Counted from the stretch's first letter, positions 10,618 through 22,799 are shown. The stretch is 64,000 bases of DNA from Nicotiana tabacum (GCF_000715075.1 NC_134087.1:157281436-157345435); one strand, 5' to 3'. Numbers and translations: made by a program. The notes: generated by a model from the letters alone, not told the origin.

Positions 10618-11193
10618 TCAAGGCCTACCAAGCAATACATTGTACCTCATGTTGCCATCAATGACTTGGAACTTGGTGTTCTGAACTATACCAGATGTGT
10701 CGATTGGGAGGGTGATCTCTCCTTTTGTTACTTTGCCGGTCATGTTGAATCCATGGAGGACTCGGGAGATGGAAGTGACTCGATCGAGCAGCCCCAGTTG
10801 TTCTACTACCTCTAATCTGATTATGTTGGCCGAGCTGCCTGGATCCAAGAGCACACGTTTTATCCTAGTATTGTTTAAAGGAAACGAGATCACCAGCGCG
10901 TCATTGTGTGGTTCTGTCATGGCCTCGAGATCCTCCTCGCTGAACGCGAGGGTGTCTTCGGCCATGCGGTTTCGGGTCGGCCCTTCTTCTGCGACAGACG
11001 TTCTTGTCCGTTTGAACATGGGTCCTTGGGGGATGTTGGTCCCTCTAATAATCATATGAACATCGTGTTGAAGAATCTCTTCTTCCGCCCAGGTTGAGTT
11101 TTGCAGTGGTGTACTGACATCTGGAATAGCCATGTCCTTCTCTTTGTGGTTTTCGAGGTTGTCATTTTCAACTTTATTTACTGAGCCAGACAT
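10618..11193 (-). pseudogene. Aspartic protease region of element C (gag core deleted)
   Basis: The first residues (MSGSVNK) resemble the start of a gag frame only 119 nt downstream of the LTR, but by residue about 35 the sequence is already the pre-protease linker (WAEEEI, IIRGTN). The whole gag core is therefore missing. The protease domain spans about residues 95-191, with the active-site region LLDPGSSANI (D117) and a C-terminal YNVLLGRP flap-end motif. It would process the polyprotein; here it is a relic of a non-autonomous or decayed copy. Confidence 0.75.
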
Positions 11194-11290
11194 TTTGACC
11201 CGAAATCTAAGATCTTGGACAAGAAAAAGTGTGAAAGATAGCTTGCGTTGTGTAATGAAACCAGCAAGAAAATAATCACTATTATTTTTA

Positions 11291-11308
11291 GCCCCACGGT
11301 GGGCGCCA
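11291..11308 (-). promoter_or_regulatory. Primer-binding site of element C
   Basis: On the - strand TGGCGCCCACCGTGGGGC starts 3 nt after the LTR end. It opens with TGGCGCC like other gypsy PBSs that pair with a tRNA 3' end; which tRNA is not certain from the sequence. Confidence 0.7.
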
Positions 11309-11311
11309 AAC

Positions 11312-12261
11312 TGTTTGCCGTGAAAATGGTAATAACAATTAAATTTGTTGATGGGACTCTAAAAATACGTGATCTATTTTTATGCTAGTTGTTTAGGCAG
11401 ATGGTTCTATATGTATGAAGTTTAGAGATGAAATGCGAGCTAAAATAGAGTTATAATCAAACCGATAAGTTAGCTATTCGGGGCTTCGAACTGACCGATA
11501 CGGGGCCTCGAGGCCGATTCCTGGGCTCGGGCTCGAGCTATTAAGGGTATTCGGGGAAGGAATAACAGTTATAAAACAGTCAGCAAAGGATCTTAATGGC
11601 CAATGATAAGCAATAAATGAAGAATAAGTATGAAGATAATAAATAAGAGCAATGATATCGAGAGAGTATGTTAGAGAGAAAAGAGAGAGTTCTTGTATAT
11701 TTCGTGTGAAGTAGTTGGAACAAAATTCCCTTACAAAGTGTCAAAGACCCCCTTTATATAGGTGAAGAATTCACTCATAGTACAAAATACATTAATGACA
11801 AAGAGGTTGGGATGGGATAGCTAGCTAACATCATGATGTAGGTTCAGACTAACTGCTTCAGAACAACCTAACAGATTTATCGGCCCGATTGCACTCCTTG
11901 GGAACTCCCCTCTTTCCTAATATAGCCATTGGTATTCACTGCTCCGAGGTCGAAAGTCGACAGCCCTGGAAGGTGAGTCTCGCCCTTGGTCTCGAACCTC
12001 GAGGAGCACGTTCGTGTGGCACCCTAATGACGGGAAAATCGGACCCTCCCGGTTTTGTCGTACACACTGAGCATTGAGCTGATAATGCTCATTCAAGTTT
12101 GCTCTCTCCTTTGGAGTCGGTGCCCACCCACCAGTCAGCAATTGTAGGTCTAGCATCCCATAGAAGTGGGACATAAAACTATCATCACGAGCCTGACACT
12201 CGACACCGGTCAAATTCTGGCTCCTCATTTACCTCTTCCTTCCTCGGGTATTATGTCAACA
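11312..12261 (-). repeat. 5' LTR of element C (950 bp)
   Basis: In element sense it starts TGTTGACATAATACCCG and ends CACGGCAAACA, so it has TG..CA ends, and a PBS follows at once. It contains a TATA box. The base just outside the 5' end is the start of AATTT (12262-12266), the predicted target duplication. Confidence 0.8.
11753..11760 (-). promoter_or_regulatory. TATA box in the element C LTR
   Basis: TATATAAA on the - strand followed by GGGGGTC; positioned about two-thirds into the LTR, where the U3/R border is expected. Confidence 0.6.
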
Positions 12262-13085
12262 AATTTTCAAAATAATAATCAATCTGCCTTCTTGATGTTC
12301 CTCACCTGTGCCATATGGTGGCATATCAAATGAAACACGTTTACCTTTTAGCCGTCATCAATAAGTACCACAAACATACCCTCTCCCACCTAATATGGGT
12401 GTCGTGCTCGCAGGGCAACAATCAAGCATTAATCAACTACAACCATACTTTACTCGTCAGTTTCAGCTTCTTCTTTAGGAATTTTATATTGCGGCGAGTC
12501 CTCTTATCACAAACCCAGGCAACAAAAGAACTCACATAGCCCAAGGTGTATTGAATCTCTTGATAAGTTGGTCGGGTGATGAATTTTCCCAATGGATCAT
12601 GCGAGACATCAGATGTCCCCAAGTGAGAACAAATTGCATAAGAAGTGATATCAATCATTCTCCCTTGAATTGGCACTAATTGTTCCTCATCTTCTACATC
12701 CCATCTAGCATAGAACTCACGAACTAAGCTTGCATTGTTGTAAGCCGAATTTTTTAATACATATCTCAGACCCAAATTATGGATAGTTCACCAAATAGCC
12801 TGATGCTTAGATTTCAACTTGTGCTCCACCACCGCTAAGTTCGGATGCATGTGTTTTTACCGATAAATATTATACTACTTTTTGGTTGATAGGGGTATGC
12901 TCTGATCTTATATTCGAGTTCATCCCTAGGCCTTTGTCGTGATGCTGCCATAGCCACAAATGCATGTATTCCTTTGCTTGACTACTAGATGTAGCCTCTT
13001 CTCGATTCTACTTCTTAGGTGGTGGTGCAGAAGATATCTTTCCCGTGGTGGGGGATGTGGCCTTGCCCTTACCTTTTTCCATAGG
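12262..13085 (-). pseudogene. 3' ORF of Athila-like element (plant transposon-associated domain)
   Basis: Likely start at 13085 (MEKGKGKA), followed by stops and frame changes. The best open part, 12775-12437, includes LVREFYARWD, VRGR-type IQGRMIDIT and YTLGYVSSFVAW, which resemble a domain common in plant transposon-associated proteins. A shifted frame continues toward 12262, where the element C LTR begins. Its role in the element is unknown; in Athila elements an ORF at this place has been called env-like. Dead by stops and insertion. Confidence 0.5.
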
Positions 13086-13789
13086 TTGTGCACTTGGTTG
13101 GACGTAACATTTTATATCTGCACATGTTCATGTTAGTCAACTCGGAGAGCCATGAATCAAAGAAAACGTTGTCCTAACAACCCCACACTCAAGAATTTAG
13201 CACATGACTTGCAAGTTAATCAACGCTACTCAGACTTCACCTCATGGAATCAAGCATGAGTGTATTCTCAAGAAAACTAGCTCATATGGGAAGATAATAT
13301 ATGTAATCTACCTGAAAAACTTACCTCGCCTCCGGTAAGCAACCTCACACTTAAACTTCATGCTATGTAAGCTTACAAACCGCTAGTGTATCAATCCCAA
13401 AGACTCGTGTTCGAATTGGGACAAAAACTGCCTTTGAGACAATTTAGCGATAACTTGGTGCGCACTAGTTAAGGGTAAGATTTTGTATGGGTGAGGGTTT
13501 GCCTCACTCTCTCAAACCGGCTTGGGATTCGAGTGTAAATACTCCTCAAATAACAAGCATACTAATCCTATGGGGTTGGGACAAGCATGCAGAGTTTTAC
13601 TATTACAACATTCAAAAGGGTTGCATGCATTCATAAACTTCTAATAAAACCACATAGAAAAGTGATAGAGAGAGAGAGAGAGACGAAATTCATACCGGTA
13701 GATGTTGAAAAGGGAGTGTAGAATGTAGAGCCAGTGTTGTAATTTGTATGTTCTTGTGTGATTAAGAGGTGTTGTGAGGTTCTTGAGTG

Positions 13790-13824
<35 letters not shown>

Positions 13825-14280
13825 TGGGGAGTTGGGGTTTGCCAGTGTGTTTGGGTTGTGGGTAAAATGATTTGGGGATTTAAGGGGGTGGGCGTGTGCT
13901 TAAAAGAAAAGAAAAAAGATAGCTTACTTAGGCCTCGCGAGGCTCCTTGCGCGATTGCACTAGCGAGATGGGGTATGGGGTAAAGGTAAAATGGGGCGGG
14001 CGAGGGTTAGTGCGAGCTACTACTCGTGCCTAGATAGGAAATTCAAGGCCTATGGTGAGGTAGGGACCTTGCTAGGAGGGGTCTGAGGCACACACAAGTA
14101 ATTTTCATTATGTTTTTGGAATCCTTTATGCGCTTTGACCTCCTGATTTCGCTCCCGATCACATCTTTCAATTGGATTGCATCTGTACATATTCAAACAA
14201 TAATAATTCACATAAAATCAACCTATTCTTACCACAAATCAAAAATAAAAATCAACTAAGCTAAACTACACTATGAATTG
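13086..14280 (-). other. Spacer between integrase end and 3' ORF, with (GA)n microsatellites
   Basis: No coding frame beyond repeat-driven ones. (GA)n runs lie at 13668-13682 and 13796-13823; the arginine-glutamate-rich frame over the latter is an artefact of the dinucleotide. The rest is unique-looking AT-rich sequence. Confidence 0.5.
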
Positions 14281-14873
14281 GGTTGCCTCCCAACAAGAGC
14301 CTTACTTAACTTCATGGAATGACTCTTACAACATCACTATGGTTACCTCCCATGAAGCACCTGATTTAATGTGTCAAATGTTCCTTCAAGCATCCACCAA
14401 GTCTATTAGGGTTTTGTGACGACGAACATCACCACCCCAATAATGTTCAACGTTTTACCCATTTACTAAGAAGGTGTCACCACGTATGAGATCTCGAAGT
14501 TCTACATCTTCATGCCTCATAACACACACTATCTCAAATAGACCCGACCATCTAGGCTTGATCTTCTAGGGAATAACTTCAACCTCGACTTAAGCATGAG
14601 AACGGATTGACCCGGTTCAAACTCATAATGCACATTGTGTTTGTCATGCAATCTCTTTTATATTTACTTTATACACTTTCACATCTATAAGTAACTACGA
14701 ACTCTTTGAGATCAATTTTCTTCTAAATATCACTAACATTCACATTAGGTCCCAGCTCTATTAACTTCTATAAAACCACAGAAACCATGCACAAGTCCTT
14801 ATAATTCTTTGGGAGTTTAAGCACCTTATACACATTAAACGTGACTTCTTCACCATGAACTCTAATCTTTAGA
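14281..14873 (-). pseudogene. Integrase C-terminal remnant of Athila-like element
   Basis: On the - strand, fragments in several frames read RWSGPFEI, RHEDVELRD and NGQ-like..EHYWGGD, typical of the C-terminal tail of gypsy integrase. Just upstream is a short post-protease stretch (FNVYK, LPKNYKDLC). The catalytic RT, RNase H and integrase core that should lie between these are absent, so about 2.5-3 kb of pol is deleted. The region ends with GGGAGGCAACCC, common after pol in these elements. Confidence 0.55.
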
Positions 14874-15303
14874 TTACCTTTCCCTCATATCAATAAGTTC
14901 CCCACTAGTAGCCAAGAATGGTCGACCCAAAATAACTGAAACTTCCTCGTCGGCCATGTAGTCAAGAATTACAAAATTCGAGGGAAAAATGAACTTCCCC
15001 ACTTGTACTAGCACATCTTCAATAATTCCCTCAGGCACTGCTAACAACCTATCTGCTAGTTGTAGATTTATCAAAGGCCTAGGTTCTTTGAACTCCAATA
15101 GTGGCATCAAATAAGTACTTGCCCCAGATTGCATAGGGCTCTACCAATCTTATGTTTTCCCATCGCCAAGGGAATTGTAAAACAACCAAGATCCTTCAGC
15201 TTATGAGGGAGCTTATTTTGTATTCTAGCACTACACTCCTCAATAAGTGAAATCATTTCAAACTCTGCATGTCTTCTCTTATTGACCACAATATATCTAA
15301 GGT
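14874..15303 (-). pseudogene. Aspartic protease remnant of Athila-like element
   Basis: Two overlapping frames: 15289-15107 ([11 protein letters not shown], the degraded active-site segment where DLGAS-type residues are expected) and 15134-14874 ([36 protein letters not shown]). A frameshift separates them. Its upstream half is at 32387-32660; the reading frame is continuous when element B and one copy of its 5-bp duplication are disregarded. Confidence 0.75.
15299..15303. other. Target-site duplication of element B (left)
   Basis: AAGGT directly before the LTR terminus TGTCACACC; identical to 32382-32386. Confidence 0.9.
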
Positions 15304-17394
15304 TGTCACACCTCTTTTTCCTACCCCGAAAGGGGTATAAGGGAGTTTTTTCAATTAAAGTGACAATAATCGAAACGAGTTTATTTATTTAAGTTTAGAG
15401 TCTCCAGTTGGGATAATTTATGGTGTCCCAAGTCACCAGTTTAAAATCCCGAATCGAGAAAAGTTGACTCTTATTTATGGTCTGCGAACACAGAAATCCG
15501 GGTAAGGAATTCTGTTAACTCGGGAGAAGGTGTTAGGCACTCGCAGGTTCCGTGGTTTTAGCATAGTCATTTAACTATTAATAATTGACCTAATTATCTG
15601 ATTAATTACACATTTTAAACCTACGTGCATTTTTAACTTTCTAACCGCTTTTAATGTTTATAGAATTATTTTCTGGAACAAGTCACGATTGTCACGTTTT
15701 GGTACACATTGCAAACCACGCTACATGAAATGCATCCGTGATTTGCGACATGTTTATTTTATTGTTATTACTAAAGTTTCTATGATCGGGTCACATAAAA
15801 TGCACACCCGAATTTGAGAATTATGTATCACGACTGTGCCACGGGAACCGTACCCATAACCGTGATGATTTATTTAATTAACGCGACTAAGGCAAGCAAA
15901 CTTAATATCACATCTTCTTTCATGAAACAAGAAATCAAAATAATTGAAACAAGTAACAGAACATTAGCCAAGCAAATCTGAAACGAACATTTAAAAATCA
16001 TCTCAAAATACAATATTGGCATGAATTGCAAACAAGAACAATCAACTCCCAGAAGATAAACCAAAAAAATAGAAAAAATGGAAACAAATTAACCTTAGTA
16101 TTCTTCCTTTACATTGAAAAACAGAGCTTCAAATCAAGTGCGTATCAACCGCTACTTCGAGCTCACGGATTTGAAATGGAGGTATTTCAACAGATTTTCA
16201 AACAAAGACAACGAGTCGTGAGCGGAAACACGAACGGCGACTCCAAAATTTGAACACCTCCTCAGCTTTACCTCATTTTGAACAAAATCCAGAATATGAA
16301 ACTTGTTTTCTTTTTTATTAATTTTTCTGGTTTTTGAAATGAAACCAAAACTTAGAAGAAACTTATTCGATTTTCAGCGCAACTTCATTTTTGTTCTGAA
16401 TTCAACGTTGAGCAAAAGAAACTAAAATATTACTATATTTTGTTTTGGTTTTTGACTATGTTGGTATGTGTGTGTGTGTGTGTGTGTTTGGGCTCCAACG
16501 AACTGCTGCTACTGGTTTTCGGCGGGTCTGATAATTTGAGAGTGGGGGCTCCAGATTTTGGCATCTATTCGGCCATCTCCTCTATGTGTCGTTCAGGTCT
16601 GTAGGGCTCCTTGTTTGGGGTCTTAGTTTAGAGATGAAGAAAGCAGCAGCTGGTCATTTTTATGGTTGGTGTGAGGTTCAGGGGAGGCCGTTTGGTGGTT
16701 GGCGTGAGGTCTGGAGCAGCAGAAGAAGAAGGGTCGCTGGTGTGAGGTCATCGATTCTATTGTGTAGGGTGAAGGTGAAGGCTCTGGAATAGAGTGAACA
16801 AGAAGGAGCGGCGATGGGTGAAGTGAGGTGGGCTCGTCGGTGGCTGCTTTAGTCTGGTCTGAGTATTAGGGTTCTCCAGGTCTAGGTCTTTTGGAAGAAG
16901 AAGGGTCTTAGGGTTTAAGCTTAAAAAAGCGGCTGCTCTCTTCTCTTTCTGTTAAAAATATCTTATCTCTATTATAGAAAAGGGGTTAAATTAGGTCTTA
17001 GGTTTAGGTTAGTGGGTATTGAGCTTGAATTTAGGAAATTGGGTTAGACCATGTCTTTTGGGTACGAATCTAGGCTAAGAAGACCAAATAATGCAATGTA
17101 TCTATAAAGTGTAAAGATCACTATTAATTAAACTAAACTAATATAAAACTAAATACTAAAAGCGAAACTAATTCTCGTATATTTTTAGTTTTATGAAAAG
17201 TAGATAAACCAAAAATAACTAAATAAAATTTCAATTAGCTAAATAAGAGAAAATATTTTTGTAACTTTCATTTTTGTGATAAAATAAAGTAAAAGCGTCA
17301 AAACTAGTTAAAATAGCGATATTATACCTAAACTAAATATTTAAAAGCTAAAATGTAGGAAATCTCGGGGAGGGTCAAAAATGACATGTCTATA
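15304..17394 (-). repeat. 3' LTR of element B (2091 bp)
   Basis: In + orientation it starts TGTCACACCTC and ends GACATGTCTATA; the outer TG of the element-sense start has become TA, while the 5' LTR retains TGTAGACATG. Contains a (TG)n microsatellite at 16466-16487. No gene inside. Confidence 0.9.
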
Positions 17395-17413
17395 GTTGCC
17401 CCTCTTTGACTGG
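17395..17413 (-). promoter_or_regulatory. Polypurine tract of element B
   Basis: Element sense CAAAGAGGGGCAAC adjoins the 3' LTR, matching the tract before the LTR of element A. Confidence 0.8.
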
Positions 17414-17507
17414 AAACGTGAAGAGCTGTCAGACAAAGAATGACGAGATAGGTTTTTTTACCCGACCCTTATTTAAAGAGACCAAAAACTAAAAGAAAGG
17501 ATATTGT

Positions 17508-17575
17508 GACTGAGCTCTGGTATCTGAGCTGCCTACATATCCTTGGCTATAAAGGAATCAGGACATGTGTAGTTC
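17508..17575 (-). other. Dispersed UTR motif copy 3
   Basis: Carries GCTGCCTACATATCC and GGAATCAGG, with arms TCCTT (17540-17544) and AAGGA (17552-17556). It lies 113 bp before the 3' LTR and is orthologous to 6203-6266 in element A. Confidence 0.7.
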
Positions 17576-18065
17576 AGAAGTTGGAACACTGATGGAGTAT
17601 ACCGAGGTGGAGAGCCGATTGAGGTGCCATTCCGTCGAGGTTCCGGTTCGCGGTTCTATTATTATATCAAAATGAAAAATGAAAAAGACTAACTAAGCTT
17701 GTCAACTGTGAGTTACAAGATTCCTATCATAATTCTTCTGAAGCTTGATCTTGAGTCTTAAATGATTCTTGATGCAGACTTTAGATTTAAACCTTGACGC
17801 TTGCTAGCTGCAGGTGCTAGTTCGTTCTTCTTCAGCTTTTCGGATCAAGACCGGACATGTAGTGCTCGTGACTTCAACCATGTCTTGAGCAGTTCACATC
17901 TTTCTCTGCTTCTGCATTTTGGATTTACTTCCCTTTTTTTCTTTTTTTTTTCTTTTTTTTTTATTCTAGATCAAGAATACTTCTGTTGGTCATCTCGGAC
18001 TATTGACTCGCATTCTTGCCGCGAGTTTCTGCTACTTCTAACTTGAACTGAATTCTAAAATGACT
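17576..18065 (-). other. 3' UTR between the 47-bp array and the last motif (element B)
   Basis: Non-coding. It aligns with 5726-6200 of element A (for example CTCGCATTCTTGCCGCGAG against CTCGCGGTAGGAATGCGAG). Includes a T-rich tract near 17935-17963. Confidence 0.55.
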
Positions 18066-21000
18066 TCCCTTGTTCTCCAGGTGGGCGCCTGCTATTGACT
18101 TGAAACTTGAAATAATTCCGAAACAAATTTTGAAATGACTTCCCTTGTTCTCCAGGTGGGCGTCTGCTAATGGCTTAAAACTAGAAATGAATTCACTTGT
18201 TCTCCAGGTGGGTGCCTGCAACTGACTTAAAACTCAAATGAATTCACTTGTTCTCCAGGTGGGCGCCTACAACTGACTTAAAACTTTGAAATGAATTACC
18301 TCGTTCTCCAGATGGGCGCCTGCAACTTAAACTTGAAATGAATTCCCTTGTTTTCCAGGTGGGCGCCTGATGCTTCAACTTGGAATGAATTCCATTGTTT
18401 TCCAGGTGGGCGCCTTATGCTTTAACTTGAAATTAATTCCCTTGTTTTCTAGGTGGGTGCCTGATGCTTCAACTTGAAATGAATTCTCTTATTTTCCAGG
18501 TGGGCGCCTGATACTTTCAACTTGGAATGAATTCCTTTATTTTCCAGGTAGGCGCCTCCTGCTTAAACTTGAACTGAATTCTCTTGTTTTCTAGGTGGGC
18601 GCCTGATTCTTAATCTTGAAATGAATTCCCTTGTTTTCCAGGTGGGCGCCTGATGCTTCAACTTGAAATGAATTCTCTTGTTTTCCAGGTGGGCACCTGA
18701 TACTTCAACTTGAAATGAATTCCCTTGTTTTCCAGGTGGGCGCCTGATGCTTCAACTTGAAATGAATTCCCTTATTTTCTAGGTGGGCGCCTGATGCTTC
18801 AACTTGAAATGAATTCCCTTGTTCTCTAGGTGGTCGTCTGATGCTTAAACATGAAATGAATTCCCTTGTTCTCTAGGTGGGCGCCTTATGCTTAAACTTG
18901 AAATGAATTTCCTTGTTCTCCAGGTAGGCGTCTGATTCTTAATCTTGAAATGAATTGCCTTGTATTTGTAGGTGGGCGCCTGATGCTTCAACTTTAAATG
19001 AATTCCCTTGTTTTCCAAGTGGGCGCCTGATGCTTCAACTTGAAATGTATTCCCTTGTTTTCCAGGTGGGCACCTGATTCCAAAACTTGAAATGTATTCC
19101 GTTGTTTTCCATGTGGGCGCCTGATGCCAACACTTGAAATGTATTCCCATGTTTTCCAGGTGGGCGCCTGATTCCAAAACTTGAAATGAATTCCAAAACA
19201 TGAAATGAATTCCATTGTTTTCCTGGTGGACGCCTGATGCCAAACTTGAAACGTATTCTCTTATTTTCCTGGTGGGTGCCTGATGCTGACTTGAAATGAA
19301 TTCCCTTGTTTTCCAGGTGGGCGCCTGATGCCAAACTTGAAATGCATTCCCTTGCTTTCCAGGTGGGCGCCTTATGCTTAAACTTGAAATGAATTCCCTT
19401 TTCTCCAGGTGGGCGCCTGATTCTTAATCTTGAAAGTAATTCCCTTGTTTTTGCAGGTGGGTGCCTGGTGCTTCAACTTGAAATGAATTCCCTTGTTTTC
19501 CGAGTGCGCGCCTGATGCTTCAACTTGAAATGTATTCCCTTGTTTTTCAGGTGGGTGCCTGATGCCAAAACTTGAAATGTATTCCCTTGTTTTCTAGGTG
19601 GGTGCCTGATGCCAACACTTGAAATGTATTCCCTTGTTTTTCAGGTGGGCGCCTGATGCAAAAACTTGAAATAAATTCCGTTGTTTTCCAGGTGGGCGCC
19701 TCATGCCAAAACTTGAAATGTATTCCCTTGTTTTCTAGGTGGGCGCCTGATGCTGACTTGAAATGAATTCCCTTATTTTCTAGGTGGGCGCCTGATGCCA
19801 AACTTGAAACGTATTCCCTTGTTTTCTAGGTGGGCGCCTGATGCTAACTTGAAATGAATTCCCTTGTTTTCCACGTGGGCGCCTGATGCCAAACTTGAAA
19901 TGTATTTCCTTGTACTCTAGGTGGGCGCTTGATGCAAAACTTGAAATGTATTCCCTTGTTTTCCAGGTAGGCGCCTGATGCCAACACTTGAAATGTATTA
20001 CCTTGTTCTCCAGGTGGGCGCCTGATGCCAAACTTGAAATGTATTCCCTTAATCTCCAGGTGGGCACCTGCTGCAAAACTTGAAATGTATTCCCTTGTTC
20101 TCCAGGTGGGCGCATGCTGCCAAAACTTGAAATGTATTCCCTTGCTTTCCAGGTGGGTGCCTGATGCCAACACTTGATATGTATTCCCTTGTTCTCTAGG
20201 TTGGCGCCTCATGCCAATACTTGAAATGTATTCTCTTGTTCTCCAGGTGGGCACCTGATGCCAAACTTCAAATGTATTCCCTTGTTCTCCACGTGGGCGC
20301 CTGCTGCCAAAACATGAAATGTATTGCCTTGTTCTCCAAGTGGGCGCCTGATGCCAAACTTGAAATGTATTCCCTTGTTCTCCAGGTGGGTGCCTGCTTA
20401 CAAAACTTGAAATTTATTCCCTTGTTTTCTAGGTGGACGCCTGCAACATAACTTGCAATGTATTCTCTTGTTATTCAGGTGAGCGCCTGCCACTTATACT
20501 TGAAATGAATTCCCTTGTTCTCCAGGTGGGCGCCTGATTCTTAGTCTTGAAATGAATTCCCTTGTTTTCCAGGTGGGCGCCTAATGCTTCAACTTGAAAT
20601 GAATTCCCTTGTTTTCTAGGTGGGCGCCCGATGCTTTAACTTGAAATGTATTCCCTTGTTTTCAAGGTGGGCACCTGATGCCAACACTTGAAATATATTT
20701 CCTTGTTCTCCCGGTGGGCGCCTGATGGCAAACTTGAAATGTATTCCCTTGTTCTCCAGATGGGCGCCTACTGCCAAAACTTGAAATGTATTTCCTAGTT
20801 TTCTAGGTGAGCACCTGATGCCAACACTTGAAATGTATCCTTTTGTTCTCCAGGTGGGCGCCTGATTCCAAACTTTAAATATAATCCCTTGTTCTCCAGG
20901 TGGGCAGCTGATGCCAAACTTTAAATATATTCCCTTGTTCTTCAGGTGGGCGCCTAATTCTTAGTCTTGAAATGAATTCTCTTGTTTTCCAGGTGGGCGC

Positions 21001-22550
21001 CTGATGCTTCAACTTGAAATAAATTCCCTTGTTTTTCAGGTAGACGCCCGATGCTTCAACTTGAAATGTATTCCCTTGTTTTCCAAGTAGGCGCCTGATA
21101 CCGATACTTAAAATGTATTCCCTTGTTTTTCAGGTGGGCTCCTGATGCCAAACTTAAAATGTATTCCCTTGTTTTCAAGGTGGGCACCTGATACCAATAC
21201 TTGAAATGTATTTCCTTGTTCTCCAGGTAGGCGCCTGATGACAAACTTGAAATGTATTCCCTTGTTCTCCAGATGGGCGCCTACTGCCAAAACTTGAAAT
21301 GCATTTCCTTGTTTTTCAGGTGAGCGCCTGATGCCAACACTTGAAATGTATTCCCTTGTTCTCCAGGTGGGTGCCTGATGCCAAACTTGAAATGTATTCC
21401 CTTGTTCTCCAGGTGGGCGCCTGATGCCAAACTTGAAATGTATTCCCTTGTTCTCCAGGTGGGCGCCTGCTGCCAAAACTTGAAATGTATTCCCTTGTTA
21501 TCCAGGTGGGCGCCTTCCACTTAAACTTGAAATGAATTCTCTTGTTCTCCAGGTGGGCGCCTGATTCTTAGTCTTGAAATGAATTCCCTTGTTTTCCAGG
21601 TGGGCGCCTGATGCTTCAACTTAAAATGAATTCCCTTGTTTTCCAGGTAGGCGCCCGATGCTTCAACTTGAAATGTATTCCCTTGTTTTCCAAGTGGGCG
21701 CCTGATGCCAACACTTAAAATGTAATCCCTTGTTTTCCAGGTGGGCGCCTGATGCCAAACTTGAAATGTATTCCCTTGTTTTCAAGGTGGTCACCTGATG
21801 CCAACACTTGAAATGTATTTCCTTGTTCTCCAGGTGGGCGCCTGATGACAAACTTCAAATGTATTCTCTTGTTCTCCAGATGGGTGCCTACTGCCAAAAC
21901 TTGAAATGTATTTCCTTGTTTTCTAGGTGAGCGTCTGATGCCAACACTTGAAATGTATTCCCTTGTTCTCCAGGTGGGCGCCTGATGCCAAACTTTAAAT
22001 ATATTCCCTTGTTCTCCAGGTGGGCGCCTGATGACAAACTTGAAATGTATTCCCTTGTTCTCTATATGGGTGCCTGCTGCCAAAACTTGAAATGTATTTC
22101 CTTGTTTTCAAGGTGAGTGCCTGATGCCAACACTTGAAATGTATTCCCTTGTTCTCTAGGTGGGCACCTAATGCCAAACTTTAAATATATTCCCTTGTTC
22201 TCTAGGTGGGCACCTGATGCCAAACTTTAAATATATTCCCTTGTTCTCCAGGTGGGCGTCTGCTGCCAAAACTTGAAATGTATTCCCTTGTTCTCCATGT
22301 GGGCGTCTGCTGCCAAAAATTGAAATGTATTCCCTTGTTCTCCAGGTGGGCGCCTGATGCCAACACTTGAAATGTATTCCCTTGTTCTCCAGGTTGGCAC
22401 CTGATGCCAAACTTGAATTGCATTCCCTTGTTCTCCAAGTGGGCTCCTACTGCCAAAACTTGAAATGTATTCCCTTATTTTCCAGGTGGGCACCTGCAAC
22501 TTAACTTGCAATGTATTCCCTTTTTATCCAGGTGGGCGCCTGCTATTACA
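18066..22550 (-). repeat. 47-bp tandem array, about 95 units, element B 3' UTR
   Basis: AGGTGGGCGCCTG recurs every 46-47 bp (for example 21411, 21457, 21504) across 4.5 kb. It is the reverse complement of the 47-bp unit at 5041-5725. Sub-blocks with TTCTTAGTCTTGAAATGAA-type spacers recur about 600 bp apart (near 20530, 20950, 21550), indicating block duplications inside the array. The many short frames reading GAHLENKGIHFK and PPGEQGNTFQV are products of the repeat. Confidence 0.93.
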
Positions 22551-22799
22551 ACAAAACAGACAAAACAAAAGAAACTTTTCTGCCCCAGTTTGGTACTGGG
22601 AACATCTGTGAGTGTTAATTGTATCATGTTACCCAAAAGAGCTCTAAGAATTTAAAAGCTAAATCCCATTATCTAGGAGGGACCTGAAAATTTAAAATTA
22701 AATCTCATCTTAAAAGTGAAAACTTCAAAGCTAAATTCTATTTCCTAAAGGTAAGACTTGCGCTAAATCTTATTATCGATGAAGGTCTTAAAAACTTAA
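22551..22799 (-). other. Array-flanking 3' UTR, element B
   Basis: Non-coding. CTGCCCCAGTTTGGTACTGGG here matches, in reverse, CCAAACTGGGGCAG just before the array in element A (near 4993-5006), so it marks the upstream edge (element sense) of the array in both copies. Confidence 0.6.

Larger units (their letters stand above)
9027..12261 (-). mobile_element. Element C: truncated Tat-like Ty3/gypsy element
   Basis: On the - strand this reads 5' LTR (12261 to 11312), PBS, short gag-like start joined to protease, RT and part of RNase H, ending abruptly at 9027 where the LTR of element A begins. The gag core is missing. The order protease-RT-RNase H places it in Ty3/gypsy; the protease and RT resemble Tat-group elements of Solanaceae. 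Its remainder would be expected left of the window beyond element A. If A inserted here, TGTGC (9027-9031) should also precede the missing 5' LTR of A. Confidence 0.8.
12262..15303 (-). mobile_element. Athila-like element, 3' piece (host of elements B and C)
   Basis: Read on the - strand this holds the second half of a protease domain (15303-14874), a jump to the last part of integrase (about 14600-14400), a spacer, and a 3' ORF (13085 to about 12437) that is interrupted at 12262 by element C. RT, RNase H and most of integrase are deleted. The 5' piece lies beyond element B at 32387. The order pol followed by a 3' ORF suggests the Athila group; that assignment is inference. Confidence 0.7.

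Noticed and set aside
10697..11059. + strand frame of 120 codons over the element C protease
   Set aside because: Shadow of the - strand protease, which has the conserved motifs.
13774..13983. Frame with an arginine-glutamate-rich start
   Set aside because: Produced by a (GA)n microsatellite; no homologous protein recognised.
18066..22550. Regular 46-47-bp repeats resembling a CRISPR array
   Set aside because: No repeat-plus-unique-spacer structure: the whole unit repeats, and the setting is a plant retrotransposon UTR.
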